From Bifidobacterium breve (lineage in GTDB: Bacteria > Actinomycetota > Acidimicrobiia > Acidimicrobiales > Ilumatobacteraceae): 13,641 nucleotides of DNA. Shown one piece after another: positions 1 through 6,826 of this stretch. How positions within the stretch are numbered: position 1 is the stretch's first letter; every line of letters starts with the position of its first letter. The DNA lies in assembly GCA_943325425.2 (NCBI GenBank), contig CALPPJ020000011.1:1-13641 (forward strand), in the 5' to 3' direction. A program made the position numbers and the translations under genes. The notes below the pieces were generated by a model. It made no database searches and was not told where the DNA came from. It worked only from the letters and a program-made list of their open reading frames with translations.

Positions 1-147
1 ATTCCCGATGTGATGGCCGCTTTACAAAGACGCCATACCGAGATCATTGGTGATCCCGATTGGCGCAAAGGAACAGTCTGGGTTTTGGCTCGTGAAAATG
101 GCGAGGTCACCGAAGCATCGGTGTGGGCGCCACCAACCACTGAATAA
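1..147 (+). CDS. C-terminal end of an unrecognised protein (5' end outside window)
   Basis: An open frame runs from the first base to a TAA at 145-147, giving the last 48 residues of a protein. It begins IPDVMAALQRRHTEI and ends with SVWAPPTTE. The piece is acidic/basic mixed and soluble-looking, with no membrane segment, cysteine motif or recognisable domain. It ends 11 bases before the stop of the minus-strand ccmI-like gene, so the two genes converge with essentially no spacer. The reading frame is supported only by its openness to the edge and its tight, non-overlapping fit against the neighbouring gene. I do not recognise the family and give no function. Confidence 0.55.
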   Translation: MPDVMAALQRRHTEIIGDPDWRKGTVWVLARENGEVTEASVWAPPTTE

Positions 148-158
148 TCAGTTGCTCG

Positions 159-914
159 TCACGGAACTGTTGTGGTTGACGCGGAAACCGCATCATTCAT
201 TTGTGTCACCAGGCCCTGCACCATTGACGCAACCTCGGCGGGTGGATTTGAGTCAAGGCATGAAGTCATCTCGGGCTGTGCTGAAGCAGCATCATCGACA
301 AAACGAAAAAATGTGATCCCCAAGAAACAGTGAGCGTCCGGGTATGTCGGATCAGTAATTGTGGCTTGTCGAAGTAAAACCATGCCATTTTGCAAACGGG
401 TTACCGCCGCATCGCTGTCGGCCTCTTGTGTTGACGACAAAACCGTGAACCAGCCGAAATACGTGAGTGCTTCAATGTTGTCGGGTTCAATGGCCAAAAC
501 TCGTGAATACAGATCAAGAACCGCAGGGATATCGCCCATGCCCATTGACCGAGCTTGCACGAGTAAAGAACTCACGCTGCCGTCCTCAACCCCACCTGTC
601 ATGACCTGTCCCGGTGAACGCTCACCAGTATTGCGAGCGACCAAAACACCTGATGTGATCGCCAACAGCAAAACCAAGGTTGACCATGCGATCGGGCGCC
701 AACCAATACGTTTGCGAACTTTGGTTTGGTCAACATCTGACAATTCACGAATGATGATCGCTGCACGCGCAGTATATGAGTCCTTGAGTGACGCATAATC
801 GTCCTCAGCGACATCGCCAACCCCGAATTCACGTTCTAGATCGGCCAACGACGTCAATAAAAATTCACGTTCTTCTTGCAGTTGATCGCGCCTTTCAGGA
901 GTCACGCTGATCAC
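159..914 (-). CDS. ccmI: CcmI-like TPR protein, cytochrome c maturation (apocytochrome chaperone)
   Basis: This 251-residue protein is the last gene of the Ccm operon. Residues 1-65 are a charged, probably cytosolic helical region (LADLEREFGVGD, then YTARAA near 48-52) resembling the cytosolic loop of CcmI proteins. One membrane segment follows at about 76-93. Residues 125 onwards contain TPR-like repeats, for example AVLDLYSRVLAIEPDNIEAL at 131-150 and a second near 178-200. CcmI holds the C-terminus of apocytochrome c for heme ligation with CcmF and CcmH. Unlike classical CcmI, which has two membrane segments around the cytosolic loop, this one lacks the first. The GTG start at 912-914 is preceded by AGGA five bases upstream and overlaps the ccmH end by 20 bases. 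An in-frame GTG three codons later is the alternative. The assignment rests on operon position, the N-terminal region and the TPRs; the TPR sequence itself is divergent. Confidence 0.85.
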   Translation of the reverse strand: MISVTPERRDQLQEEREFLLTSLADLEREFGVGDVAEDDYASLKDSYTARAAIIIRELSDVDQTKVRKRIGWRPIAWSTLVLLLAITSGVLVARNTGERSPGQVMTGGVEDGSVSSLLVQARSMGMGDIPAVLDLYSRVLAIEPDNIEALTYFGWFTVLSSTQEADSDAAVTRLQNGMVLLRQATITDPTYPDAHCFLGITFFRFVDDAASAQPEMTSCLDSNPPAEVASMVQGLVTQMNDAVSASTTTVP

Positions 915-1392
915 TCATTTCCTGCATTGCTATTTCAACAAGTTCTCGATCGGCGTCGGTCGCAGTGATTGAACCCTGAACTTTCCAGCGTCTAAAGGCC
1001 ACCACAAGTCCAGCCACAGAAACAACGAGAACCGCAATCGGTAACGCCCAAATCAGCGCATCAAATCCGGTGCTACCTGGGACCAACTTAAGATCAGCGG
1101 AATAACTCTCATCGATAGCCTTCACAATTTGACTATCAGTCAATTGACCATCGGCCACCTGACGCGCGATTTCTTTTCGAATTGCCTGCGAAGCACCACC
1201 ACGCGACTCATACACACTCTCACCGTCGCAGGTCGGGCACGCCAATCGTTTTGAAATACTTTCAATTCGTTCTTGTGGAGTCGCTGGTCCTGAATCTCGT
1301 TGAGTACCAAAAATCATCAATGCGACAACGCAAAACAACATCACGAACCAGCTTGACCAGTGCTTCAGTTTCGCATTGAGTTGATTCGTCAT
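895..1392 (-). CDS. ccmH: CcmH, thiol-disulfide oxidoreductase / heme lyase subunit
   Basis: This 165-residue protein has an N-terminal membrane anchor at about 14-29, then the conserved CcmH region with the redox motif LACPTC (Cys52 and Cys55). A helical stretch RKEIARQVADGQLTDSQIV follows, and a second membrane segment lies at about 114-133. CcmH reduces or holds the cysteines of the apocytochrome CXXCH motif outside the membrane and works with CcmF, CcmG and CcmI. The start is the ATG at 1390-1392, which overlaps the ccmG stop as ATGA. A longer frame upstream exists but would run deep into ccmG and has no CcmH-like sequence. The usual motif is LRCxxCQ; here the residue before the first Cys is Ala and Asp follows the second Cys. 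The C-terminal 30 residues after the second membrane segment are probably cytosolic. Confidence 0.93.
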   Translation of the reverse strand: MTNQLNAKLKHWSSWFVMLFCVVALMIFGTQRDSGPATPQERIESISKRLACPTCDGESVYESRGGASQAIRKEIARQVADGQLTDSQIVKAIDESYSADLKLVPGSTGFDALIWALPIAVLVVSVAGLVVAFRRWKVQGSITATDADRELVEIAMQEMSDQRDS

Positions 1393-1952
1393 GAGCCACT
1401 GTCCTGGGTCATTGATGTAATTGCTGAACCAAGAAGCTCGGCCGTGATCTGACCAGTAAATCTCTGTGCGACTACTCCAGTCGGACTGATAAGCCAAGTC
1501 TCAGGAACTTGAGCAACGCCATAATCCACAGAAATATTCGCGTCTTCGTCACGGATGATGGGCCAACCACCACCACTTTCATCAAAGAAATCACGCACTG
1601 CTTGTTCGTCATCGTCATTCACGATGGTGTACAGCTCAGCCCCAGTTCCGTCGAGTGCTTCTTGAGTCTTGAAGAACTTCACCAATTCGGGATGTTCGCG
1701 CTTGCACGGAACACACGTGGAATTAAAGAAGTTCAACACAACCCATGAACCACGGCGACGCGAGAGCAAAAACAAGTCGCCGTCATACGTCGTGCTTGAA
1801 ATCTCTGGTGCTGGTTTCAACAACAAGGGCGTCGTTGCAGTTTCTGCCTTGTCATTCGACGTGATTGCCAAAATGCCGATGAAGAACACCATCACTGCTG
1901 CAACGGCAACCGAAATGATCGGCGCAATACGGCGAGGGGTCTGCTCAGACAT
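1389..1952 (-). CDS. ccmG: CcmG/DsbE, membrane-anchored thioredoxin-like reductase
   Basis: This 187-residue protein has one N-terminal membrane segment (about 11-30) followed by an extracytoplasmic thioredoxin fold of the TlpA/DsbE type. The active site reads FFNSTCVPCKREHP, with Cys80 and Cys83. The cis-proline loop VPETWLI has Pro150, as in CcmG where the sequence is usually PETFxI. The role is to deliver reducing equivalents that keep CcmH and the apocytochrome cysteines reduced before heme attachment. The ATG at 1950-1952 overlaps the end of ccmF by 8 bases, and the stop overlaps the ccmH start as ATGA, so coupling in the operon is clear. Without context it could be called a generic TlpA-family protein; the PETW motif and position between ccmF and ccmH make CcmG the best call. 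Confidence 0.95.
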   Translation of the reverse strand: MSEQTPRRIAPIISVAVAAVMVFFIGILAITSNDKAETATTPLLLKPAPEISSTTYDGDLFLLSRRRGSWVVLNFFNSTCVPCKREHPELVKFFKTQEALDGTGAELYTIVNDDDEQAVRDFFDESGGGWPIIRDEDANISVDYGVAQVPETWLISPTGVVAQRFTGQITAELLGSAITSMTQDSGS

Positions 1953-3924
1953 GTTCAGCTACATCGGGCCGGTTCATTGGGGTATCCGCCGATACGGGAG
2001 CAGTTGGTTGACGACGTTTACCAGGAAAGGCTGCGAGCACTGTTCCGATAGCCATGAGCGCCCCACCAATCCACAACCACAAGATGAGTGGCTTCACATA
2101 AATCTTGATACGTGCTTCGGTGTCAGAAGGACGAACATTTCCCTCAAGAGTGACGTACAGGTCATTCACAAAACCTGTCTTCACGCTTGGTGTACCAATA
2201 TCCATACCTTGCTTGACGTACTTGCTGCGTGCCGGACTGTATACCTGTTCGCCATCAATGCGAACAGCAGCCATCACACTGGTCTTCACATTGTCTGATT
2301 CGAGTGACAAACCTTCAAAGGTGAATGTGTGACCGGCAAAAGTCACGGTCTCTCCCACTTTCATGACAAATTCTTGGGTGCGCGTATACGAAGAAGAAGC
2401 ACTTAAAGCGACGGCGATAATGATCACGCCGATGTGCACAACCATTCCCCCGTTTGCGCGACCCACTACTCCGCGCCATCCTTGGCGGCGACTCGCTAAG
2501 ACAATTTGACGAAGCGCGGCCCCAGTCGCAAATCCACCAAGCGCAAAAGCTGCCAGCGATGCCCAACCATCAGCACCCACAAAAACAGAAACTGCGAGTG
2601 CACCGACTCCACACCATGCCGGCCAGAACAATCGGTCGCGTAAAACTTCTTGACTGGCTTTACGCCATGGGAGGACTGGAGCAACGGCCATCAGAAACAG
2701 CAACGTCAATCCGAGCGGCATGGTCATTCGATTAAAGAACGGCTCACCAACCACTATGCGGCGATCATTCAACGCTTCAACGAGGAGAGGGAAAACCGTT
2801 CCGAGCAAAACCACAAACGCGAAAACGCTAAAGACGACATTGTTCGCTAAAAATGCGCCCTCACGACTGATGGGTGAATCAATTGCTCCAGGTGATCGCA
2901 ATTGGTCGCCACGTCGCCCAATCAAAACAATTGCAACGACCACAATGATCGTGAAGAAAGCCAATAGCCAGGGCCCGACGCTGCCCTCACTAAACGCATG
3001 CACGCTGTTGATGACTCCGGAACGAGTGAGGAAAGTTCCGAGAATCGTCAAACTGAAAGTAGCGATCACCAAACTCAGGTTCCAGACCCGCAACATGCCA
3101 CGACGTTCTTGAACGAGTACCGAATGCAAATAAGCCGTTCCCGTGAGCCATGGCAGGAAGCTGGCGTTTTCTACTGGGTCCCACGCCCACACGCCGCTCC
3201 ATCCGAGAACTTCGTAGCTCCACCAACTACCGAGGATGATGCCTACTGTTAAGAAAGCCCACGAATACAAAGTCCAACGACGAGTTTCAAGCAACCAACC
3301 TTCACCGACCCGACCTGTGATTAAGGCCGCTATCGCGAATGCAAAGGGCACGGTGAAACCCACGTATCCGATGTACAAAATTGGTGGATGAAACAAAACA
3401 AGAATGTGATTTTGCAGTAGTGGGTTTGGTCCTGGGCCGTCGTTCACACCGAGAGCACCCATCGCAAATGGATTCGCTGGCCCAAATGACAACATAAAGA
3501 AGAACAATCCCACTGCAAATAAAACAACCATGGCCCACGCTAAAAGTTCGTCGCCAGCACGCGCCCGAAACTTTCGTGCAACGGCCGCAATAAATCCGGT
3601 CAAGACGAGCACCCACATCAAAATGGATCCCTCGAGAGCGCTCCACAGCGCAGTCACATTAAAAAGTGCAGGTGTGTCACGTGAACCAACTTGTTGCACA
3701 TACTTTAAGGAGAAGTCCCGTGTGATGAGCGCGCGCTCCATCATGATGAACGCCAATAAAGCCGCAGCAAACGCAACGTACGCGTATCGAGTTGTCGACC
3801 TCAATGCACGAAGATCGCGCTTTCGAATACCAGCAACAGTGATGGCAATACCCGACAGACATGTCAAAAGACCGAGCAAAATCGCACCGCGGCCGATAGC
3901 AGCATTAATGCTTACTGCAAGCAC
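1945..3924 (-). CDS. ccmF: CcmF, cytochrome c heme lyase core subunit
   Basis: This 659-residue polytopic protein matches the usual CcmF length. It carries the family signature HPPILYIGYVGF and the tryptophan-rich WWD heme-handling loop at about 242-259 (GWSGVWAWDPVENASFLPW). His179, His267, His309 and His497 sit at a constant offset of six from the four histidines known in E. coli CcmF (173, 261, 303, 491), so the axial ligands for b-heme and incoming heme all appear conserved. A large extracytoplasmic domain follows at roughly 515-610, then a final membrane helix. CcmF transfers heme from CcmE to apocytochrome c. The GTG start at 3922-3924 lies behind AAGGA at five bases' spacing and overlaps the ccmE end by 13 bases. 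The C-terminal tail is basic then Pro-rich and probably cytosolic. Confidence 0.98.
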   Translation of the reverse strand: MLAVSINAAIGRGAILLGLLTCLSGIAITVAGIRKRDLRALRSTTRYAYVAFAAALLAFIMMERALITRDFSLKYVQQVGSRDTPALFNVTALWSALEGSILMWVLVLTGFIAAVARKFRARAGDELLAWAMVVLFAVGLFFFMLSFGPANPFAMGALGVNDGPGPNPLLQNHILVLFHPPILYIGYVGFTVPFAFAIAALITGRVGEGWLLETRRWTLYSWAFLTVGIILGSWWSYEVLGWSGVWAWDPVENASFLPWLTGTAYLHSVLVQERRGMLRVWNLSLVIATFSLTILGTFLTRSGVINSVHAFSEGSVGPWLLAFFTIIVVVAIVLIGRRGDQLRSPGAIDSPISREGAFLANNVVFSVFAFVVLLGTVFPLLVEALNDRRIVVGEPFFNRMTMPLGLTLLFLMAVAPVLPWRKASQEVLRDRLFWPAWCGVGALAVSVFVGADGWASLAAFALGGFATGAALRQIVLASRRQGWRGVVGRANGGMVVHIGVIIIAVALSASSSYTRTQEFVMKVGETVTFAGHTFTFEGLSLESDNVKTSVMAAVRIDGEQVYSPARSKYVKQGMDIGTPSVKTGFVNDLYVTLEGNVRPSDTEARIKIYVKPLILWLWIGGALMAIGTVLAAFPGKRRQPTAPVSADTPMNRPDVAEHV

Positions 3925-4436
3925 GCGGTTCCTTCGGCCGTTGATGCTTCATCGTCGACTCGGTCGGGGTTTTCTGCCTCGTATTCATTTGAGTGCTTCA
4001 CTTCAACCCGATCACCGAGAAAAATGCCATCTGTCAAAATGCCGTGAACAACAACCGGAATACATTCTTTAAAGATTCCACCTGGCTCACCGTCATAGGT
4101 CACAGGCAACGTCTCTCCACCAAAAGAAATATCGAATTTGGTATTGACTCCATCATTTTTGACTGACCCCTCATCAACGACACCTTGAATACGCAATCGA
4201 CGTCCAGGTTCACAGCCCGACTTAGTACCAATCTCGTTGACGTTGCAGTAGTAGTCAATGGCCGAAGTTAAAAACTTTGTCAGAACTACTCCACCGCTGA
4301 CAACAACTAATAACAACACAATGATTGCTGGCCATGGCCGACGCTTACGTCGTTGTCGAGCTGAAACAGGCCGCGGAGAAAGATCAAGCGAATCAGCAGA
4401 GGTCCCAATTTCGTCGTCATTGCCAATCTGATTCAT
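3912..4436 (-). CDS. ccmE: CcmE, heme chaperone
   Basis: With the ATG at 4434-4436 the protein has 174 residues; a GTG two codons upstream is possible. I chose the ATG because it overlaps the ccmD stop as ATGA. The basic N-terminus (RQRRKRRPWP) precedes a single membrane segment at about 37-54, then an extracytoplasmic OB-like beta domain (RRLRIQGVVDEGSV). The heme attachment motif is KHSNEY: His148 would form the covalent bond to the heme vinyl and Tyr152 would provide the axial ligand. This is the classical HxxxY form, not the CxxxY variant seen in some archaea and bacteria. CcmE receives heme from CcmC and passes it to CcmF. Extra cysteines at 64, 75, 125 and 172 are notable; 64 and 75 lie near the membrane exit (YYCNVNEIGTKSGC). 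Confidence 0.95.
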   Translation of the reverse strand: MNQIGNDDEIGTSADSLDLSPRPVSARQRRKRRPWPAIIVLLLVVVSGGVVLTKFLTSAIDYYCNVNEIGTKSGCEPGRRLRIQGVVDEGSVKNDGVNTKFDISFGGETLPVTYDGEPGGIFKECIPVVVHGILTDGIFLGDRVEVKHSNEYEAENPDRVDDEASTAEGTACLQ

Positions 4437-4567
4437 AACCACGGCCTCTCGTCTCGCGGAACTTCACGAGACGACTTTCGGGCACGACGAATAATTCCCA
4501 GCGCATACGCACCGACTGCGCCAAAAGTGATGATGTAACTGGCGAAGATGAAACCGGCATCGTCCAT
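4433..4567 (-). CDS. ccmD: CcmD-like small membrane protein
   Basis: A 44-residue frame fits exactly between ccmC and ccmE. Its ATG shares one base with the ccmC stop (TAATG), and its TGA overlaps the ccmE ATG as ATGA. The protein starts MDDAGFIFASYIITFG, has one membrane segment at about 6-26 (SYIITFGAVGAYALGII), and continues with a basic stretch RRARKSSR and a charged tail. This is the size, topology and position of CcmD, which links CcmC-bound heme with CcmE and the CcmAB ATPase cycle. CcmD sequences are poorly conserved, but an aromatic-rich helix with Tyr followed by a basic cytosolic tail is typical. The tight junctions on both sides strongly support translation. Confidence 0.9.
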   Translation of the reverse strand: MDDAGFIFASYIITFGAVGAYALGIIRRARKSSREVPRDERPWL

Positions 4568-5346
4568 TAGCGAGCGACTCCTTGTGCTTCCGCACGACGG
4601 GCCGTCAGTGCATTGTCAAGCCCCGAATCGTCAAGCATGTCATCGAGTGCAAGTGAACGTTGACGGTGCAACAGTAACCACACATACATCAAGGTGAAGA
4701 CAGCGACACCAAGGAATAGCGTGAACAACATTAAGCCGTCCATTTCAACATCGGTTCCACGGCCAGCAACACTTGCCTCTTGATGCAGCGTGTTCCATAG
4801 TTGAACTGAGAAATGCACAAGCGGAATTTCCAAGACCGCGAGCAAAGCTAAGACTGCGCTTCGTCGTGCTCGCTGCTGATGAGTGCCACCTAAGCCACGA
4901 ACTGCCAAGTACCCGATGTATGTCACGAACAAGAACGCTGTCGTCGTGAGACGAGCGTCCCAAGTCCAGTAGGTGCCCCAAGTAATTCGTCCCCACAAAC
5001 TGCCGGTGACCAATGAGATACCCATGAACAGAACACCAACTTCGGCTGAGGCCCCAGCAATGCGGTCCCACGTGAGTGAGCGCGTGCGCTTCCACAGATA
5101 TGCGGCCGACGAAATTCCGGTGACAACAAAAGCAAGGTATGCCAACCAGGCACCGGGCACATGCGCATACATAATGCGCACCGACTCGCCTTGGTTGACA
5201 TCGGCCGGAGAAACAAAAATGCCGAGGATGATGAGCAACGTCATTCCGGCCAAAATCACGACACCGAGACCTCGGGTAAACGGTGTACCAGTGACGCGAT
5301 CACGAGGAGAAGAATTTGTCGAAGTATTTGTGTCAGTCGTAGTCAT
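4567..5346 (-). CDS. ccmC: CcmC, heme handling/export membrane protein
   Basis: The protein has 259 residues from the ATG at 5344-5346. That start is chosen because a near-perfect ribosome site (GGAGG at six bases' spacing) precedes it; a longer frame into the ccmB end lacks support. The first 25 residues are a Thr/Ser-rich cytosolic tail. Six membrane segments follow, with the WWD loop at about 118-131 (LWGRITWGTYWTWD). MYAHVPGAW contains His62 and WNTLHQ contains His188, matching the two heme-ligand histidines of CcmC. CcmC binds heme on the outer face and loads it onto CcmE. It belongs to the same superfamily as CcmF and ResC/CcsA, but the length, WWD context and the neighbouring ccmB and ccmD make CcmC firm. 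Confidence 0.97.
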   Translation of the reverse strand: MTTTDTNTSTNSSPRDRVTGTPFTRGLGVVILAGMTLLIILGIFVSPADVNQGESVRIMYAHVPGAWLAYLAFVVTGISSAAYLWKRTRSLTWDRIAGASAEVGVLFMGISLVTGSLWGRITWGTYWTWDARLTTTAFLFVTYIGYLAVRGLGGTHQQRARRSAVLALLAVLEIPLVHFSVQLWNTLHQEASVAGRGTDVEMDGLMLFTLFLGVAVFTLMYVWLLLHRQRSLALDDMLDDSGLDNALTARRAEAQGVAR

Positions 5347-5360
5347 GTTTCTCCTCCTTT
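5347..5360 (-). promoter_or_regulatory. Strong Shine-Dalgarno site deciding the ccmC start
   Basis: On the minus strand the bases read AAAGGAGGAGAAAC directly before the ATG of ccmC. GGAGG is six bases from the ATG. This is the strongest ribosome site in the operon and sits in the only non-overlapping junction, a 25-base gap after ccmB. It suggests ccmC is translated independently of ccmB, unlike the coupled genes around it. Confidence 0.85.
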
Positions 5361-5371
5361 GCTCGTCAACT

Positions 5372-6079
5372 TCAATCATCGAGGAGAGGCCCAAAGGCCA
5401 CTGCCCCAGCAACACTGAACAACACTGCGAATACCACCAGTAGACCTAACCAAGGCCAACCTTCACTGATCGCAATTCCGTTCGTGCCGAACGCAGATTC
5501 GGTTGCCCGAGTTGCTCCGATCAACACTGGTGCAACCACCGGCAACAAGAGCAGCGGAAGCAATGTTTCGCGACCCTTGGCACCAGCGGCAAGACCTCCG
5601 TACAGAGTACCTACGGCGGCCAAACCGCAGGTAGCGGCAATCGCAGTGGTGACCAAGAGCACGCCGCCTTCCCAAGAAAAGGACGCCCGATACAGCACGA
5701 CGGCCGCCCCAACTAACAACGCGACCAAGACCAAGAGTTGCGCCATCAGGGCCAACATTTTCCCGATGAAAATTCCCGTGGCCGGGACCCCCGCCGAACG
5801 CAACTGGTCAAGCGCTCCATCGGCAGTTTCAACGGCAAATGACCGTGAAACCATCACGAGCACGCTGAAGAGGGTCGCTAACCACACCAATCCTGGAGCA
5901 ACTCGCTCAAGAATCGCGTCGCTGTCAAGCGCAAACGCAAACATCACCATCACAATGAGTGCGAAGGGCAATACCTGGTTGAGAAGGACTCGGCTTCGTC
6001 GCTCAACCCGCAAGTCTTTGGCCGAAATCAATCGCGCCGTCGCGAAAACTCCCGCTGAACCCTGCAATTCCTTGCTCAT
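5372..6079 (-). CDS. ccmB: CcmB, ABC transporter permease of cytochrome c maturation
   Basis: This 235-residue protein is almost entirely hydrophobic with about six membrane segments, as expected for CcmB (usually around 220 residues). The N-terminus reads RLISAKDLRVERRSR, typical of the CcmB cytosolic entry helix. FAVETADGALDQLRSAG near 81-97 matches the family region usually written as (F/S)xxExxxGxLExL, where the ATPase docks. CcmB pairs with CcmA; their ATP hydrolysis releases heme-loaded CcmE from CcmC and CcmD. The start ATG overlaps the ccmA stop as ATGA, so the two subunits are probably made together. No defect is seen. Confidence 0.95.
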   Translation of the reverse strand: MSKELQGSAGVFATARLISAKDLRVERRSRVLLNQVLPFALIVMVMFAFALDSDAILERVAPGLVWLATLFSVLVMVSRSFAVETADGALDQLRSAGVPATGIFIGKMLALMAQLLVLVALLVGAAVVLYRASFSWEGGVLLVTTAIAATCGLAAVGTLYGGLAAGAKGRETLLPLLLLPVVAPVLIGATRATESAFGTNGIAISEGWPWLGLLVVFAVLFSVAGAVAFGPLLDD

Positions 6080-6753
6080 GGCGCACCAATTTCACGAACT
6101 TGTCCTGCCACTACTTCAACTTGCCGAGTTGCCAACTGCGCAGCACGCTCAAGTTCGTGACTCGCGACCATCACCGTCGCTCCAGCCGCTGCGGCCATCT
6201 TGAGAACCTGATCGAGTTCGTCACGACCGGCAGCATCAAGTCCTGCGTGGGGCTCATCGAGTAACCACAACTCGGCTCGACGAGCGACTAAACCTGCCAA
6301 GGCGGTCCGACGCTTTTGGCCGGCCGACAATCGTGACACTTGTAAATCAGCCAAGCGGCCATCAAGACCCATACGCCGCAGTGCGGCATCGACCTCGGCT
6401 CGCGTTGCACCAACAGTTCGACCCCAGAACCGCACATTTTCGGTCACTGTGAGATCGGCGTACAGACCATTATTGTGGCCGATAACTCCGACTCGATGCC
6501 GCACTAATTCGCGATCATTTTTCAAATCAACGCCTAGTACTTGGCCATGACCACGTTCAAGCGGAATAAGTCCCGCGCAGAGTCGAAGCAAAGTGGTCTT
6601 TCCGGCCCCATTTGGACCACGCAGTAACACAATCTCGCCACGGCACACCGACAAGGTTGCCCCAGCTAATGCCGGGAACGAACCCAGCACTGCGACAGCG
6701 TCAACCAGATCAATAACCACATCTATACCAGGCTCGTGGGCGATCGTTGACAT
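6076..6753 (-). CDS. ccmA: CcmA, ABC transporter ATP-binding subunit of cytochrome c maturation
   Basis: The 225-residue protein is a single ABC ATPase domain. It shows Walker A GPNGAGKTT at 46-54, a Q-loop-like position replaced by a GHNNGLYADLT stretch near 92-102, signature LSAGQKRR at 142-149, Walker B LWLLDEP at 162-168 and the H-loop His199 in ASHE. LSAGQKRR and the phrase LYADLTVTENVRF are characteristic of CcmA. It is the first gene of the operon and its start at 6751-6753 faces the divergent sortase gene. CcmA with CcmB powers release of holo-CcmE. The usual Q-loop Gln appears to be His93, which occurs in CcmA proteins. Confidence 0.97.
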   Translation of the reverse strand: MSTIAHEPGIDVVIDLVDAVAVLGSFPALAGATLSVCRGEIVLLRGPNGAGKTTLLRLCAGLIPLERGHGQVLGVDLKNDRELVRHRVGVIGHNNGLYADLTVTENVRFWGRTVGATRAEVDAALRRMGLDGRLADLQVSRLSAGQKRRTALAGLVARRAELWLLDEPHAGLDAAGRDELDQVLKMAAAAGATVMVASHELERAAQLATRQVEVVAGQVREIGAP

Positions 6754-6826
6754 GCAGATGCGACGCTATCTGCAACCTTTGCGCTGCCCTATTCTCAGAC
6801 TCGAACGCAGGTATCGTTTGGAACCT
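6754..6826. promoter_or_regulatory. Probable divergent promoter region of the ccm operon and the sortase gene
   Basis: These 73 bases separate the ccmA start from the preferred sortase start, and both transcription units must begin here or nearby. Candidate plus-strand -10 boxes are TATTCT (6790-6795) and TATCGT (6812-6817), the latter too close for a normal leader before GTG 6827. On the minus strand TAGCGT lies nine bases from the ccmA ATG. A TTGACA hexamer at 6747-6752 is present but has no good -10 at the right distance. No convincing complete promoter can be drawn, so only the regional assignment is made. Confidence 0.4.

Noticed and set aside
1393..1497. A longer CcmH starting inside ccmG.
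   Set aside because: The ATG at 1392 with an ATGA overlap explains the start, and the extra residues do not resemble a CcmH leader.
1669..2298. A long plus-strand open frame of 209 codons antisense to ccmG and ccmF.
   Set aside because: It lies wholly opposite two clear genes, has no recognisable domain and an erratic composition; it is a shadow of the coding strand.
159..6753. Search for a cytochrome c substrate encoded within the operon.
   Set aside because: None of the identified proteins contains a CXXCH heme-binding motif, so the client cytochromes are elsewhere.
6593..6826. N-terminal extension of the sortase into the ccmA coding region.
   Set aside because: The extension overlaps ccmA on the opposite strand, shows no conserved sequence and contains rare codons.
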